From contig REDV01000083.1 of assembly GCA_007695365.1 (NCBI GenBank), positions 1 to 64,000 on the forward strand: a stretch of 64,000 nt of DNA, in the 5' to 3' direction. This stretch comes from Cryomorphaceae bacterium. Its GTDB lineage: Bacteria; Bacteroidota; Bacteroidia; Flavobacteriales_D; SKUL01. The position numbers were made by a program, and so were the translations under genes. How positions within the stretch are numbered: the stretch's first letter is position 1; every line of letters starts with the position of its first letter. The notes below the pieces were generated by a model. The model ran no database searches and was not told the DNA's origin. It was given only the letters and a program-made list of their open reading frames with translations. Positions 45,286-54,960 of the stretch are shown here, piece after piece.

Positions 45286-48200
45286 TTACATCTTCACTAA
45301 ACGCTTAACCAACCGCTCTTCAGAATCCAAATCGCGAATTTCAACAAAGTATAAACCGGCCGGGAGGGCTTGCAAATTAATGGTGGTCATTTCGCGGAAC
45401 TGCGGAGTTTGTGAAACTTCCACTCCTCCGATGTTCATCACGCGCAAGGCGTAATCGCGGTGGTTACCGGTTGCAATGGTGGCTATTCCACGGGCCGGAT
45501 TGGGATACAGCACCACCTGCGCCGTGGGTACATCGGCTCGCTCATCCGAAGTGATAATCAACTCGGGTCCGTACACCGGAAGGGTGATGTGGCTGGGCTG
45601 CTCATCCGAAAAGTGAATGCTGTTGAGCACCACCCGCGGACTCATCTCCACACCATTAAATGTGTAAGTGGTTTCATCGCCGGGCTTCCAGCGAAAAAAC
45701 TCACCATCCTCAATCGGCAGGTTGGGATTTACCTGGTAACGGGTGTAGTTGCTGCTGGAAATGAGTACTTTCATTTTATGACCGTGGCCAAAAGTATAGG
45801 CAATGGGGAGCAGGTTGAAATAGTATTCGTACACCTCGCCCAACTCAATATTGGTAAACGGGATGTTGTCTACGTCAAATGGGTAGGTAAAATCTGCGGT
45901 GATATCATCCGCAAGAGCAGCCGCATAATCCCGGGCACGCGCACTCACTGAACCTTCCACCACAAAGTACTCCCGTCCGTCGGGATACACGTCCACGATC
46001 CGTACGAAGAAATCGGTATCTGTGGGGCCTTCATCCATACCTTCTATGGTGCTACGGGCCCACAATCTGGCCTGCGGAAAGCCAATTACACAGAGTGAAT
46101 CTTCCTCGATCGGTGCCGTTTCAAACTGAATTACCCCGGGATGGGTAAGCGTATGCGGTGCGTAAAGCGGGTCGCTTAGCTCAAACTGGCCTTGGCTATC
46201 GCGCAGTCCATCGGGTGTTTTCACAATCATATTGGCGCCACCGATGCTGCGAACAGGGTCATTGGGGTCGTGCACATAGGTGTGAAATCCTTCGTCGGAT
46301 TGAGGCTGGTTGTAGCTCAAGTCTCCGTTGCCGCGCAGATACAGCGTGCGGCGGTGAACGGGGTCTGCAGAGGTGGCTTCGGGGAGCGGAAAAGTGTCGG
46401 CCGACATCCAGTAGCTACCCAATGTATTGTTGCTAAAAGAGTTGTCGTCGTTAGGCCCGATGACGTAAAACCGCACATTGGCTACTTCTTCTTCATTAAG
46501 GAAATCGCGGTACGGAATTCCGGTGGTACCGGGTTCAATGCCCGGAATAAGGGCGCCCAAAGGAATATCGGGCAGCGAAATAGGCTCTGAACCGCTTCCC
46601 AAAAGCGGAACCTCCCAGCTCAACTCTGCACTCACGTTGCTGAGAGGCTGGTTTCCGCCCAGTACAGCGAGCATTTCCTCAAAACTCAAGCGCACAGTAT
46701 CTGCAGGAACCCGCAAATACAGAAAAGCCGTTCCCACAAAAGGGAGATCTACCGAAGCAATCACAGTAGGGTTATGAGAGCGCGGTATCATAAAACCCGG
46801 CTCGCGGTACTCAAATCCGTTTCCGTCGCAGCGGTAGTTGAGGTTGTAGCGGAACCAACTCAGAATTTCCGACTGTAAAGCGGAAGCTACCGGAAGGTTG
46901 TCGTCTGATAAATCCGCAAAATTCAGCCCGATGAGTTCACTCACATTGTCGGGATAGGTGCGGTCGCCGGTGGTGGTATTGCCAATGGTTTGGTGCGCCC
47001 ATGGCCCGATTACCAGCTTCTGCAATTGTTGGTTGGTTTGTGCCGGATTGAGGTGTTGACGCATCTGTGCCCATGTTTCAATCTGGCCGTCAATAAAAAT
47101 GTCGTACCAGCCGGTGAGGTGATAGGCCGGCACTTCCATGTTTGAATAACGACTGTGCGTGAGTCCGGGGCGCGGTGTGCTTCCCATTCCCGGAATACCG
47201 TCCGGGTCGTCATCGGGGACATCCACCACTACTCCATCTACAATTTTTCCTCGGCTCACCGATTCACCCATCGCATCCACCATGGCCCGCGAGGCGTCCA
47301 TTTCCCGTCGCCCGGTAGCATTGGGATACAAACCCGCCGGATGAAGACCTATGTCGCTGTCTGGGTAGCGCAATGCCACAAAATGGTCAATGGCCAGCTC
47401 GGCAGCGTCCTGCTTGTTCATTTCATAGGTGCGTGGAATTCCGTTTATGATAAGCGTTTGGGGCAAATCGTAATCGGCAGAGCTGTGCAAATCATTGTGT
47501 GGGTCGTCGTCAATCTCGTTCAAATCGTCATTCACCCCCGAAAAAATCTGCCCCTGCAACCATCCGTTCACGAGGCGATGCCTCAATACGCCATTTTGAA
47601 AGGCCGTACTGCGGTAAAAATCGGCGGGCGCAACAATGGGAAAAAGAGCTTTCAGCCCGGGTTCATCACTGTGAATACGGTGGGCCGCCGCTGCCTGGTA
47701 TTGGTTGTAGCCCAATGCCGAGGCGCCAAACATAGCGATACGACCGTTGTACAGCAGGTCTTCGGTTTCGGGCGAACCATAACCGTCCAGATCATATTGA
47801 CGGGTAAGCTGATGGCGTATGTACTCAATGGAATTGTAGCCATCTTCATGCCTGTTGGAGTTTCGCGGGTCATCAAAAGGCACCTTGTCCAAAGCGTGAT
47901 CATACTCAGGGTGATAAGCATTCTTGTTCCACGAGTCGGAAATAAGCGGAAGGTACACGCCTTCAGAAGTATATCGTCCACGCTGATCCTGCACTGCATA
48001 AGCATAACCAAGAATACCAATAACCGCACCTTCAAGATTTTCTGACCCTTTGTTATACGGCGTACGCGAAAAGACCATTGGCAATTTATAGGGATTGGGG
48101 TTCTTAACCATTTGATCAGATGAGCAATCGTAAATACTATCGTACACAATAAACTGATGGTTGTTGGGTAGGACTTCAAAATCGTAGTTGAGCGAACTTC

Positions 48201-48456
48201 CAAACACATCCTGCAAAAAGTCGGGAATGTCAATGTTCACAGGAACAATCAGACTATCGCGGGTAATTGGAAGGTAAATATCGGTGCGAAGCTTTGTACC
48301 ATCGGGCATGGTAAAATCTTCGGTAACCGGCGATGACATTTCCATGATATCATCTATCTGACCGTTGGGATTGACCTGGGCAAAAATGGCCATCGGAAGG
48401 GCCATCAAAAGCAATAAGCTATTGTTAATAAGCTGTTCCAGAAACATGGTTACCAT
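45286..48456 (-). CDS. Secreted CocE/S15-family hydrolase with T9SS tail
   Basis: 1056 residues (ATG 48447 is an alternative start). After the signal peptide (to AIFAQ) comes an X-Pro dipeptidyl-peptidase/CocE-like domain: DIYLPITRDSLI, YAVQDQRGRYTSEGVY and the nucleophile elbow MFGASALGYNQ with Ser246. Two long insertions separate the alpha/beta core. The C-terminal jelly-roll domain of the family follows (VIQFETAPIEED, ARSTIEGMDEG), then a T9SS sorting domain (LYPNPARGIATI to RLVKRLVKM). It should cleave peptides or esters outside the cell. Confidence 0.87.
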   Translation of the reverse strand: MVTMFLEQLINNSLLLLMALPMAIFAQVNPNGQIDDIMEMSSPVTEDFTMPDGTKLRTDIYLPITRDSLIVPVNIDIPDFLQDVFGSSLNYDFEVLPNNHQFIVYDSIYDCSSDQMVKNPNPYKLPMVFSRTPYNKGSENLEGAVIGILGYAYAVQDQRGRYTSEGVYLPLISDSWNKNAYHPEYDHALDKVPFDDPRNSNRHEDGYNSIEYIRHQLTRQYDLDGYGSPETEDLLYNGRIAMFGASALGYNQYQAAAAHRIHSDEPGLKALFPIVAPADFYRSTAFQNGVLRHRLVNGWLQGQIFSGVNDDLNEIDDDPHNDLHSSADYDLPQTLIINGIPRTYEMNKQDAAELAIDHFVALRYPDSDIGLHPAGLYPNATGRREMDASRAMVDAMGESVSRGKIVDGVVVDVPDDDPDGIPGMGSTPRPGLTHSRYSNMEVPAYHLTGWYDIFIDGQIETWAQMRQHLNPAQTNQQLQKLVIGPWAHQTIGNTTTGDRTYPDNVSELIGLNFADLSDDNLPVASALQSEILSWFRYNLNYRCDGNGFEYREPGFMIPRSHNPTVIASVDLPFVGTAFLYLRVPADTVRLSFEEMLAVLGGNQPLSNVSAELSWEVPLLGSGSEPISLPDIPLGALIPGIEPGTTGIPYRDFLNEEEVANVRFYVIGPNDDNSFSNNTLGSYWMSADTFPLPEATSADPVHRRTLYLRGNGDLSYNQPQSDEGFHTYVHDPNDPVRSIGGANMIVKTPDGLRDSQGQFELSDPLYAPHTLTHPGVIQFETAPIEEDSLCVIGFPQARLWARSTIEGMDEGPTDTDFFVRIVDVYPDGREYFVVEGSVSARARDYAAALADDITADFTYPFDVDNIPFTNIELGEVYEYYFNLLPIAYTFGHGHKMKVLISSSNYTRYQVNPNLPIEDGEFFRWKPGDETTYTFNGVEMSPRVVLNSIHFSDEQPSHITLPVYGPELIITSDERADVPTAQVVLYPNPARGIATIATGNHRDYALRVMNIGGVEVSQTPQFREMTTINLQALPAGLYFVEIRDLDSEERLVKRLVKM

Positions 48457-48633
48457 TGGTTTAGGTTGTTGGAGGGCTCAAGTTAGCAAAATATGGCGTT
48501 GCGGACAATCTCATGTGGGCTGTAAACTTGACATCTGCGGCCACTGATGGCAACCAAATGCCTTTTGGGGTGTTGAACTGCCGAACACTGCACAACGAGG
48601 TTCAAAAACTTCAGATATCTTCGCACGGCACGC

Positions 48634-50952
48634 ATGGCACGACAGCTCTCCATCCTCACCCTGATTGTACTCGCTTTGGTTTCCGGTTATTTCATTGCCG
48701 GCCTGGGCAGCGTGGGCTTTGATTACGACTTTGAGAAGTTCTTTCCGGAAGACGACCCCGAAACGCAGTACTTTCTGGATTACCGCAAAACCTTTGGCAG
48801 CGACAACGATTTTGTACTGATTGGCCTTTTGAACCGCGAGGGCATTTTTAACGAGGGTTTTTTGAGGAAGGTAGATCGTCTGACGGATTCACTCGCCACC
48901 GCCCGCCATGTGCTCAGTGTACAATCGCCCACCCGCGTTAAGCAGCTCACTTTCGACCCGCTCTTTGGTACCCCCATCGAGCGTGCATGGCTCCGGTTTG
49001 ACCAACCACAACATTACCAGCGTGATTCGTCGCGCATTTACCGGCACCCTCCACTGGTCGGCACGCTCTTTTCTCCCCACGGCAAGGCACTTTGCCTGTT
49101 TGTGGAGACAGACGAGTACATCAGCAAAGAAGCCGCCGATGAACTGGCCGCCGACCTGAACCGCATCATGAATAGCTTTACTTTTGACGAGCTGCACATG
49201 GCCGGGCGAGCCACCGGTCAGGCCTATTATGTGGATCTGTTGCAACACGAGTTTATCCTCTTTATCAGCCTGAGTATTCTGCTTATCATCGTGTTTTTAG
49301 TGGTGGCATTCCGCTCATTTTGGGGAGTGTGGGTGCCATTGCTTGTGGTGATGATGGCTGTGCTCTGGACGGTGGGCATTCTGGCCCGCATGGATTTGCC
49401 ACTGGGCATTATGCTGAATGTGCTTCCCGTGATTGTTTTTGTGGTAGGCGTGAGTGATGTGGTGCACCTCGTTACGCGCTATTTTGAGGAGCTGCGCAAT
49501 GGTAAACCCAAGATGCTGGCCCTTAAAACCGCATACAAGGAAGTGGGATTGGCCACCCTGCTCACTTCTCTGACCACCGCCATCGGGTTTTTAACACTGC
49601 TCACTTCTAATATCCAGCCCATCCGTGAGTTTGGCAGCTACACCGCCATGGGCATTGTGCTGGCCTTTTTGCTGGCCTTTACCCTGCTTCCGGCGGTGCT
49701 GAGCCTCTCCTCTATTCCAGAGGCGGTGAACCATCCTACCAACCGCAACTTCTGGGACCGCCAATTGCGAAAGCTGCTGTCCAGGGTATTGCTGCATCCC
49801 AAACGAACCTTTGCCGGTTGTATCGCCGTACTGGCTATCAGCCTGGTGGGCACTTCGATGATGGTGTCAGACAATTACCTGCTCGAAGATCTGCGCGAGT
49901 CAGACCCGCTGAGGCAGAATTTTTACTTTCTGGAAGAACACTTTGGCGGTGTGCGCCCTTTTGAAATGTCGCTTTACGTGCAGGGAGACCGCGATGTGTG
50001 GGACCTTGAAGTGCTGCGCGAAATGGACAAACTCAGCCAGTATCTTCAGGAGGACTATGAGGTGGGCGCGCAGATTTCGGTTTTGCAGGTGGTGAAAACC
50101 CTTAACCAGGGACGCCACAACGGAAACCCCGAGCGCTACCGCCTGCCCGATACCCAGGAGCAACTCAACAAGCTGGTGCGAAACATGGAGCAGGCACAAC
50201 GCGCCGGAATGCTCAAGGCGCTGCTCAACGAAGATGCCAATCGCGCGCGCATGGCGGGGCGCATTGCCGACGAGGGCAACATTGCCGTAAGCAACAAAGA
50301 CGCGCAACTGGCTACCTTCTTTGCCGAAAACATCAACCCCGGGCTTTTGCAGTACCGATTAACCGGAACTTCACTGCTTATTGACCTGAACAACAAATCG
50401 CTGTCAACCAATATGATATACGGACTGCTCATTGCATTTGGCGTGATTGCGCTGATTATGGGCGTGCTCTTTCGCTCGATGAAGATGGTGATTATTACGC
50501 TTATCCCCAACATGTTGCCCTTGGTGATGATTGCGGGTATTATGGGTTTTGCCGGCATTCCTTTAAAGGTGAGTACCTCCATTATATTTACCATTGCTTT
50601 TGGTATTGCGGTGGACGACACCATTCACTTTATGAGCAAACTGAAGCTGGAGTTAATGAAAGGAAAAAGTATGCTCTACGCCGTGAAGCGCACCTTTCTC
50701 TCCACCGGAAAAGCCATTGTGGTAACCAGTATTATACTTTGCGGCGGATTTATCACGCTGATAGGCTCCAACTTCCTCGGCACTTTCTACATCGGTCTGC
50801 TGATCAGCCTGATGCTCTTATTTGCCGTACTGGCCGATTTGCTGCTGCTGCCTGTGTTGTTGTTTTTCTTTTACCCGAGGGAGAAATTTATACCCGGGAA
50901 TCAGCAATCGGTTTCCGAACCAAAACCTTTTCGCTCTGTTACAACGGGATAA
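48634..50952 (+). CDS. MMPL/RND-family transporter
   Basis: 772 residues with twelve membrane helices in two halves, each with a large periplasmic loop. Landmarks are the N-terminal FFPEDDPETQYFLDY, GVSDVVHLVTRYFEEL and the matching second-half segment FGIAVDDTIHFMSKLKLEL. MMPL proteins export lipids or lipid-like compounds using the proton gradient. No fusion partner or outer membrane channel is adjacent. TATCTTCG about 10 bp upstream is a near -7 element. Confidence 0.9.
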   Translation: MARQLSILTLIVLALVSGYFIAGLGSVGFDYDFEKFFPEDDPETQYFLDYRKTFGSDNDFVLIGLLNREGIFNEGFLRKVDRLTDSLATARHVLSVQSPTRVKQLTFDPLFGTPIERAWLRFDQPQHYQRDSSRIYRHPPLVGTLFSPHGKALCLFVETDEYISKEAADELAADLNRIMNSFTFDELHMAGRATGQAYYVDLLQHEFILFISLSILLIIVFLVVAFRSFWGVWVPLLVVMMAVLWTVGILARMDLPLGIMLNVLPVIVFVVGVSDVVHLVTRYFEELRNGKPKMLALKTAYKEVGLATLLTSLTTAIGFLTLLTSNIQPIREFGSYTAMGIVLAFLLAFTLLPAVLSLSSIPEAVNHPTNRNFWDRQLRKLLSRVLLHPKRTFAGCIAVLAISLVGTSMMVSDNYLLEDLRESDPLRQNFYFLEEHFGGVRPFEMSLYVQGDRDVWDLEVLREMDKLSQYLQEDYEVGAQISVLQVVKTLNQGRHNGNPERYRLPDTQEQLNKLVRNMEQAQRAGMLKALLNEDANRARMAGRIADEGNIAVSNKDAQLATFFAENINPGLLQYRLTGTSLLIDLNNKSLSTNMIYGLLIAFGVIALIMGVLFRSMKMVIITLIPNMLPLVMIAGIMGFAGIPLKVSTSIIFTIAFGIAVDDTIHFMSKLKLELMKGKSMLYAVKRTFLSTGKAIVVTSIILCGGFITLIGSNFLGTFYIGLLISLMLLFAVLADLLLLPVLLFFFYPREKFIPGNQQSVSEPKPFRSVTTG

Positions 50953-50960
50953 AACTACCG

Positions 50961-52079
50961 TTGCTTCAAACAGCCAGCATACCCAGACCCGATTTTCCTG
51001 TTTCACGACGGGCCATTGCTGCCCGTCTTGCCGAAACAGACCCGCTGCAATACGGACGTACACGAAATTTCATCAACTGAGATGTGAGCTACTTGTCGCC
51101 CTACATCTCACGCGGGGTGCTGTCCACCAAAAAAGTGCTGCAACACATCAAGGATCAAGGCCACGACCTGAAACAATGCGAGAAATTTGTGCAGGAACTC
51201 GCATGGTGCGACTACTGGCAGGAGGTTTGGCGCAACAAGGACAACGCCATCAACCGCGATTTGAAACATCCGCAACCCGATGCGCAGTTCGACGGAATGC
51301 CCATGGCGCTCTTGAATGCCCATACCGGAATTACTGCCATTGACGAAGCCGTAGAGGTTCTGTACGAAACGGGCTACATGCACAATCACCTTCGTATGTA
51401 TGTGGCTGCGGTAGCCTGTAATGTGGCGCGCTGCCATTGGTACAATCCTGCACAATGGATGTACTACCACCTGCTGGATGGCGATTGGGCAAGCAACGCA
51501 TTGAGCTGGCAATGGGTGGCAGGCTCCAACAGCAGCAAGAAGTACGTAGCCAACCAGGAAAATATCAACCGCTACGCGGGCACTTCGCAGCGCCGAACTT
51601 TTCTCGACATCCCCTACGAAGGTTTTGAGCACATGGCTATTCCACCAGTGCTGAGCCAGGTGCAATCCCTCATCTTCCAAACAGATCTACCCGAAACACC
51701 TGAACCCAAACTCAATCCCAATCTGCCCCTGCTCGTGTATCACAGCTATCACCTTGATCCGGATTGGCATGCAGATATGGACGTCAACCGGGTGCTGCTA
51801 CTCGAACCGGAGCTATTTAAACGCTATCCTGTTTCGGAACGGGTATTGGCTTTTATCCTCAATTGTGCCCGGCTCACAGAAGGCATTCAGGTGTTTTGCG
51901 GAAGTTTCGGCTCTTTGCAAAAAATTTACGGCGCACAAGATATTCGCTGGAAAGAGCACCGCCTTTGTACGCACTATATCGGCAAACCGGAACCGCCGGA
52001 CAGAATGTTTCCCGTAACGGGTTACTTCAGCTCGTTTTTCGCCTTTTGGAAACAATACCAAAAACACATGGAGTGGTAA
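50961..52079 (+). pseudogene. Photolyase/cryptochrome FAD-binding-domain protein interrupted by an in-frame TGA
   Basis: The frame carries the family's N-terminal motif (DPLQYGRTRNFIN), a stop TGA at 51078-51080, and then continues without a shift into DVSYLSPYISRGVLSTKK. In relatives this stretch reads RNFxxGxVxxLSPYISRG, so the stop replaces a Gly codon (GGA to TGA). The rest is intact: ELAWCDYWQEVW, NHLRMYVAAV, HLLDGDWASNALSWQWVAG. A GTG at 51084 could restart translation, giving 331 residues. The true start is uncertain; TTG 50961 is used here. These short proteins lack the photolyase antenna domain; repair or light sensing is possible. Confidence 0.7.
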
Positions 52080-52115
52080 AGCAAAGAATCTTTCAAACCC
52101 ATACACGACAAGAAT

Positions 52116-52745
52116 ATGCACCTTCAAACAACTGACATTGAACAAATGGACCGTATCCGGCGGCTCAATATCATTAACTCGGTAACCGGCATTAAACCTG
52201 CCAATCTGGTGGGCACGCGCTCACCCGACGGCAACAGCAATCTCGCCATTTTCAGTTCGGTGGTGCATTTGGGCAGCAATCCGCCCTTGCTGGGTATGGT
52301 GTTGCGTCCGCGTACCGAAGTTAGGCGACATACCTTTGAGAACATCGAGCAGCTGGGGGTTTACACGCTGAATCATGTTCCGGTTACGCACGTAGCCCCT
52401 GCGCATCAAACTTCAGCCAAATATCCGAGGGAAATTTCAGAATTTGAGGCCGTTGGATTTACAGAGGAATACATAGAAGGATTTGAAGCTCCTTTTGTAC
52501 AGGAGAGTCATTTGAAACTAGGGTTACAGCTAGAGGAGGTTATTCCTATCGCCACCAACGACACTTTGCTGGTGATAGGACGCATATTACACATCATAGC
52601 GCCTGACGGTGCCTTTGATGATGAAGGCCACCTGGATTTGGGCCAATTGGGCTCTGCCGGTATTTCAGGCTTGAACAGCTATTATTCGCTGCAAAAAGAA
52701 GCGCAATTTCTATATGCTCGAGTGGGATCGTTTCGTGATTACTAA
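52116..52745 (+). CDS. Flavin reductase-like FMN-binding protein
   Basis: 209 residues. The split-barrel flavin reductase pattern is visible in ANLVGTRSPDGNSNLAIFSS, VVHLGSNPPLLGMVLRP and YTLNHVP, with later segments PFVQESHLKLGLQL. It probably binds FMN and reduces flavin with NAD(P)H. It lies 36 bp after the photolyase-like gene, a pairing common in Bacteroidota that may supply reduced flavin to it. The coding frame is intact. Confidence 0.82.
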   Translation: MHLQTTDIEQMDRIRRLNIINSVTGIKPANLVGTRSPDGNSNLAIFSSVVHLGSNPPLLGMVLRPRTEVRRHTFENIEQLGVYTLNHVPVTHVAPAHQTSAKYPREISEFEAVGFTEEYIEGFEAPFVQESHLKLGLQLEEVIPIATNDTLLVIGRILHIIAPDGAFDDEGHLDLGQLGSAGISGLNSYYSLQKEAQFLYARVGSFRDY

Positions 52746-53071
52746 AACGATTAATTCCGGGAACTTCAGTGGCAATATGACGACACCCAAATCCTCAATT
52801 TCCAAAACTGAAATGCGCCCAGGCCTTTGCTGCATTCGGAACAACAATAGGTCAATAATGCTCTGCTTATAAGGAATTGTTCCGGATTTTGTTCTGGTTG
52901 ATGAGTTAGCCCAGATCATTGAGTCAAGAGTTCCAATGAAGATCCTATGCGGTACAGCTGGTAAAAGTGCCGCTCAATACCGATGTGGTTAAGTCGCGAA
53001 GCACTGGCTCCGTTATAGGCTTTGGTTGTAAGCGCAAACGACTTACCAAGCGGATAAAATGTTTCGGTCAT
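52746..53071 (-). pseudogene. Decayed MarR-family regulator
   Basis: From ATG 53071 a short frame reads MTETFYPLGKSFALTTKAY followed by LNHIGIERHFYQLYRIGS, which matches the N-terminus of Bacteroidota MarR regulators (for example the pattern FYPxGKxxxLxTKxYxGxLxxRLxHLxIERxF). It stops at 52916 after LLTQ. Helix-turn-helix-like remnants (DLG*LINQNK) continue in another register with stops. A further frame (52710-52919) carries unplaced sequence. So the gene appears frameshifted and truncated. The reading rests on pattern memory without an alignment. Confidence 0.45.
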
Positions 53072-53386
53072 CAGAGAAAATTGAAACGCAGAATTACTCA
53101 ATGGTTTCGATTGTCTACTAGTGTTTGTGTTAACTGATGTCAAAACATGATTTGTGCAAGGATGTTTTGTTTTTTGCGCGAAGATTGAAAGCAACAGAAC
53201 TGACTGTAGTATTGTTTGCATCAAGGTGTGGCCCGGATTATTTGGTAGTGAGAATAAATTGACATCAGTGTCCACTTCGTAGGACGCGGAATTACATCAA
53301 AAACCTTCGTGAATAGCTTCGCGCGGGTGCTTATTGAAATGGCAGATTCTTAGATCAAGCATTCAAAATTCGAATAGATCCGGTTC
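53072..53386. other. Stretch without a convincing gene
   Basis: The minus-strand frame of the MarR remnant continues upstream to 53275 with a hydrophobic start (MQTILQSVLLLSIFAQ) and then low-complexity Ser/Thr/Asn-rich sequence. It could be a chance frame or a small secreted peptide; I do not support it as a gene. No RNA gene, repeat or clear promoter was recognised here. Confidence 0.5.
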
Positions 53387-54061
53387 CTAGAACTGAATAC
53401 CCGCTGCAAATTGTATCCAACGGTTTTTGTACCGTGGTGTTGAAGAACTGCCGTCGCCATGATTGTCAAGTACGTCCCAACCTACCCTTGAGGCAAAAAC
53501 AAATTGGTGCACAATTACATCAAAGCCAATTACAAAGCCGAGCATATTACGTCGGATATTGTCGTTGTCAAACTGTTCTTGTTGCTCAACGCTATTCGAT
53601 CCAAAGGTGTACTTATTGGCCTCCCTGAGCAGGAAGGAATATTGCGGACCTCCCACAATGGTCAGGAAAGTAGCCGGTTTTAATTGAAGTTGCAGCGGAA
53701 TATCAAGGTGAGTAGTGGTTCTTCTGAACGTATATTCGCTGCCCAGCAGGGTGCCATCTGCCCGAAATCCTTTTTGCGAAAGCAGTACTTCAGGTTGAAA
53801 ACCGAGGTAGGTACCAATCGGAATACCGAGCCAGACCCCGCCGGCAAAACCCATTTTTGAATCCGCGCGAAAATCACCTCCGCGCTGGTCCCACACATTG
53901 CTAAGGTTGGCTCCGGCTTTCACACCTACTTTGAGATCATCCCTTGCATCAGGCTGCGCCATGGCTTGTTGCGCCATTGCAGCACTGAGCATTACTACAC
54001 ACAACATTATCATACTTTTACCTGGTGTGCTGATTTCGGAAAACAAATTTTTCTTTTTCAT
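53387..54061 (-). CDS. Outer membrane beta-barrel protein (porin-family, PorT-like barrel)
   Basis: 224 residues. A signal peptide ends near MAQPDA. The body is alternating beta-strand sequence typical of the small OMP_b-brl_2 barrels: VGVKAGANLSNV, FAGGVWLGIPIGTYLGFQPEVLLSQKGF, TTHLDIPLQLQLK and WIQFAAGIQF, ending in the aromatic residue expected for outer membrane insertion. Function unknown. Confidence 0.85.
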   Translation of the reverse strand: MKKKNLFSEISTPGKSMIMLCVVMLSAAMAQQAMAQPDARDDLKVGVKAGANLSNVWDQRGGDFRADSKMGFAGGVWLGIPIGTYLGFQPEVLLSQKGFRADGTLLGSEYTFRRTTTHLDIPLQLQLKPATFLTIVGGPQYSFLLREANKYTFGSNSVEQQEQFDNDNIRRNMLGFVIGFDVIVHQFVFASRVGWDVLDNHGDGSSSTPRYKNRWIQFAAGIQF

Positions 54062-54573
54062 GGTTCTGATTTATTCATTTTAGTGATATGATTGAGGCTC
54101 TCATTATTGCGCTCTGCAGAGATAACTCATAACACAGAGGGCAGCCATAAATCTTCATCAAATATACTTGTCACGAGGACAGCATGGGCCTTAGATGCTC
54201 TAAATCAATAAATCATACAACAACGACACAAAAAACCGCAAAAGCCGTATCTATGTTCAAAGCATTATTGTTATCACTTTAAAACGAAAAAATTAAATGT
54301 GGATGTACCGGGTTACACCATGACGGAAAGGGGAACGAAAATTAGTGTGAGACCATAAAGTTCAGAGGCCTTCGTGGATTTAGTTAAACCGTCCGGTTTG
54401 AAAGAACTACGCGAAGGCATTGGCAGCTGAAAATTCTTTTAGAGCTGGGGTGAGGTTATTTGAAAATGGTCAAAATCCTTTACATTCCTTGTATAAAGAA
54501 GCTTTACTGTGTAAAAAGTAAGCCGCCAGAATAGAGTCAAAAGGAAAGTAAAAGGCAAAAGTGCTCTTGCGGT
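54062..54573. other. 512-bp intergenic stretch with an imperfect hairpin
   Basis: No open frame or RNA gene is supported. The only structure noticed is the inverted repeat at 54368-54418. The sequence is AT-richer than the flanking genes. It separates the barrel gene from the end of the Mrp operon. Confidence 0.6.
54368..54418. repeat. Nested inverted repeat (stem-loop candidate)
   Basis: An outer pair GCCTTCG/CGAAGGC (54368-54374 and 54412-54418) encloses an inner perfect hairpin AAACCG-TC-CGGTTT (54386-54399), with 11 and 12 unpaired bases between. No T-run follows, so it is not a standard terminator. Confidence 0.5.
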
Positions 54574-54960
54574 CTATGCCTCTACCTCCGTACCGTCGCC
54601 ACCTTTTTTACCTCTATGCTCAGAATCCACGCCGTCGTGGTACTTACCAGCGAGTTCATCGTGGGTGGAGCGCTCCCACATACTTGTTCCGGTAAAATAG
54701 GCGGTACGTCCGATCATGTGAGCGGCCACAGGTGCAGTGAGGAGCAGAAAGCTGATAATGGCCAGCACACGCGATACAACCGACGCCTCTTGAAAGTACA
54801 CCGCCGCCGCAGCCAGCACGAGGCCTACGCCTAGTGTAGCAGCCTTGGTGGTTACCGAAACGCGAAGGTAAAAATCGGGCATACGCACCAAACCAATGGA
54901 GGCCAGCAGAATAAAAATGGCACCAATGGCACTGAGTATCATCACAAACACGTCACTCAT
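54574..54960 (-). CDS. mrpG: Mrp antiporter subunit G
   Basis: 128 residues with three membrane helices: IGAIFILLASIGLVRMPDFYLRV, then GVGLVLAAAAVYF and LLTAPVAAHMIGRTAYF, all typical of MrpG/MnhG. The C-terminal tail is charged. MrpG is a small membrane subunit of the Na+/H+ antiporter. It overlaps mrpF by 8 bp and is the last gene of the operon. Confidence 0.92.
   Translation of the reverse strand: MSDVFVMILSAIGAIFILLASIGLVRMPDFYLRVSVTTKAATLGVGLVLAAAAVYFQEASVVSRVLAIISFLLLTAPVAAHMIGRTAYFTGTSMWERSTHDELAGKYHDGVDSEHRGKKGGDGTEVEA

Noticed and set aside
47155-48045. 296-residue plus-strand frame inside the S15 hydrolase gene
   Set aside because: Antisense shadow; the minus frame has the family motifs.
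51078-51080. TGA as a selenocysteine codon in the photolyase-like gene
   Set aside because: The position is a Gly in relatives, not a redox Cys, and no selenoprotein hairpin was noticed just downstream.
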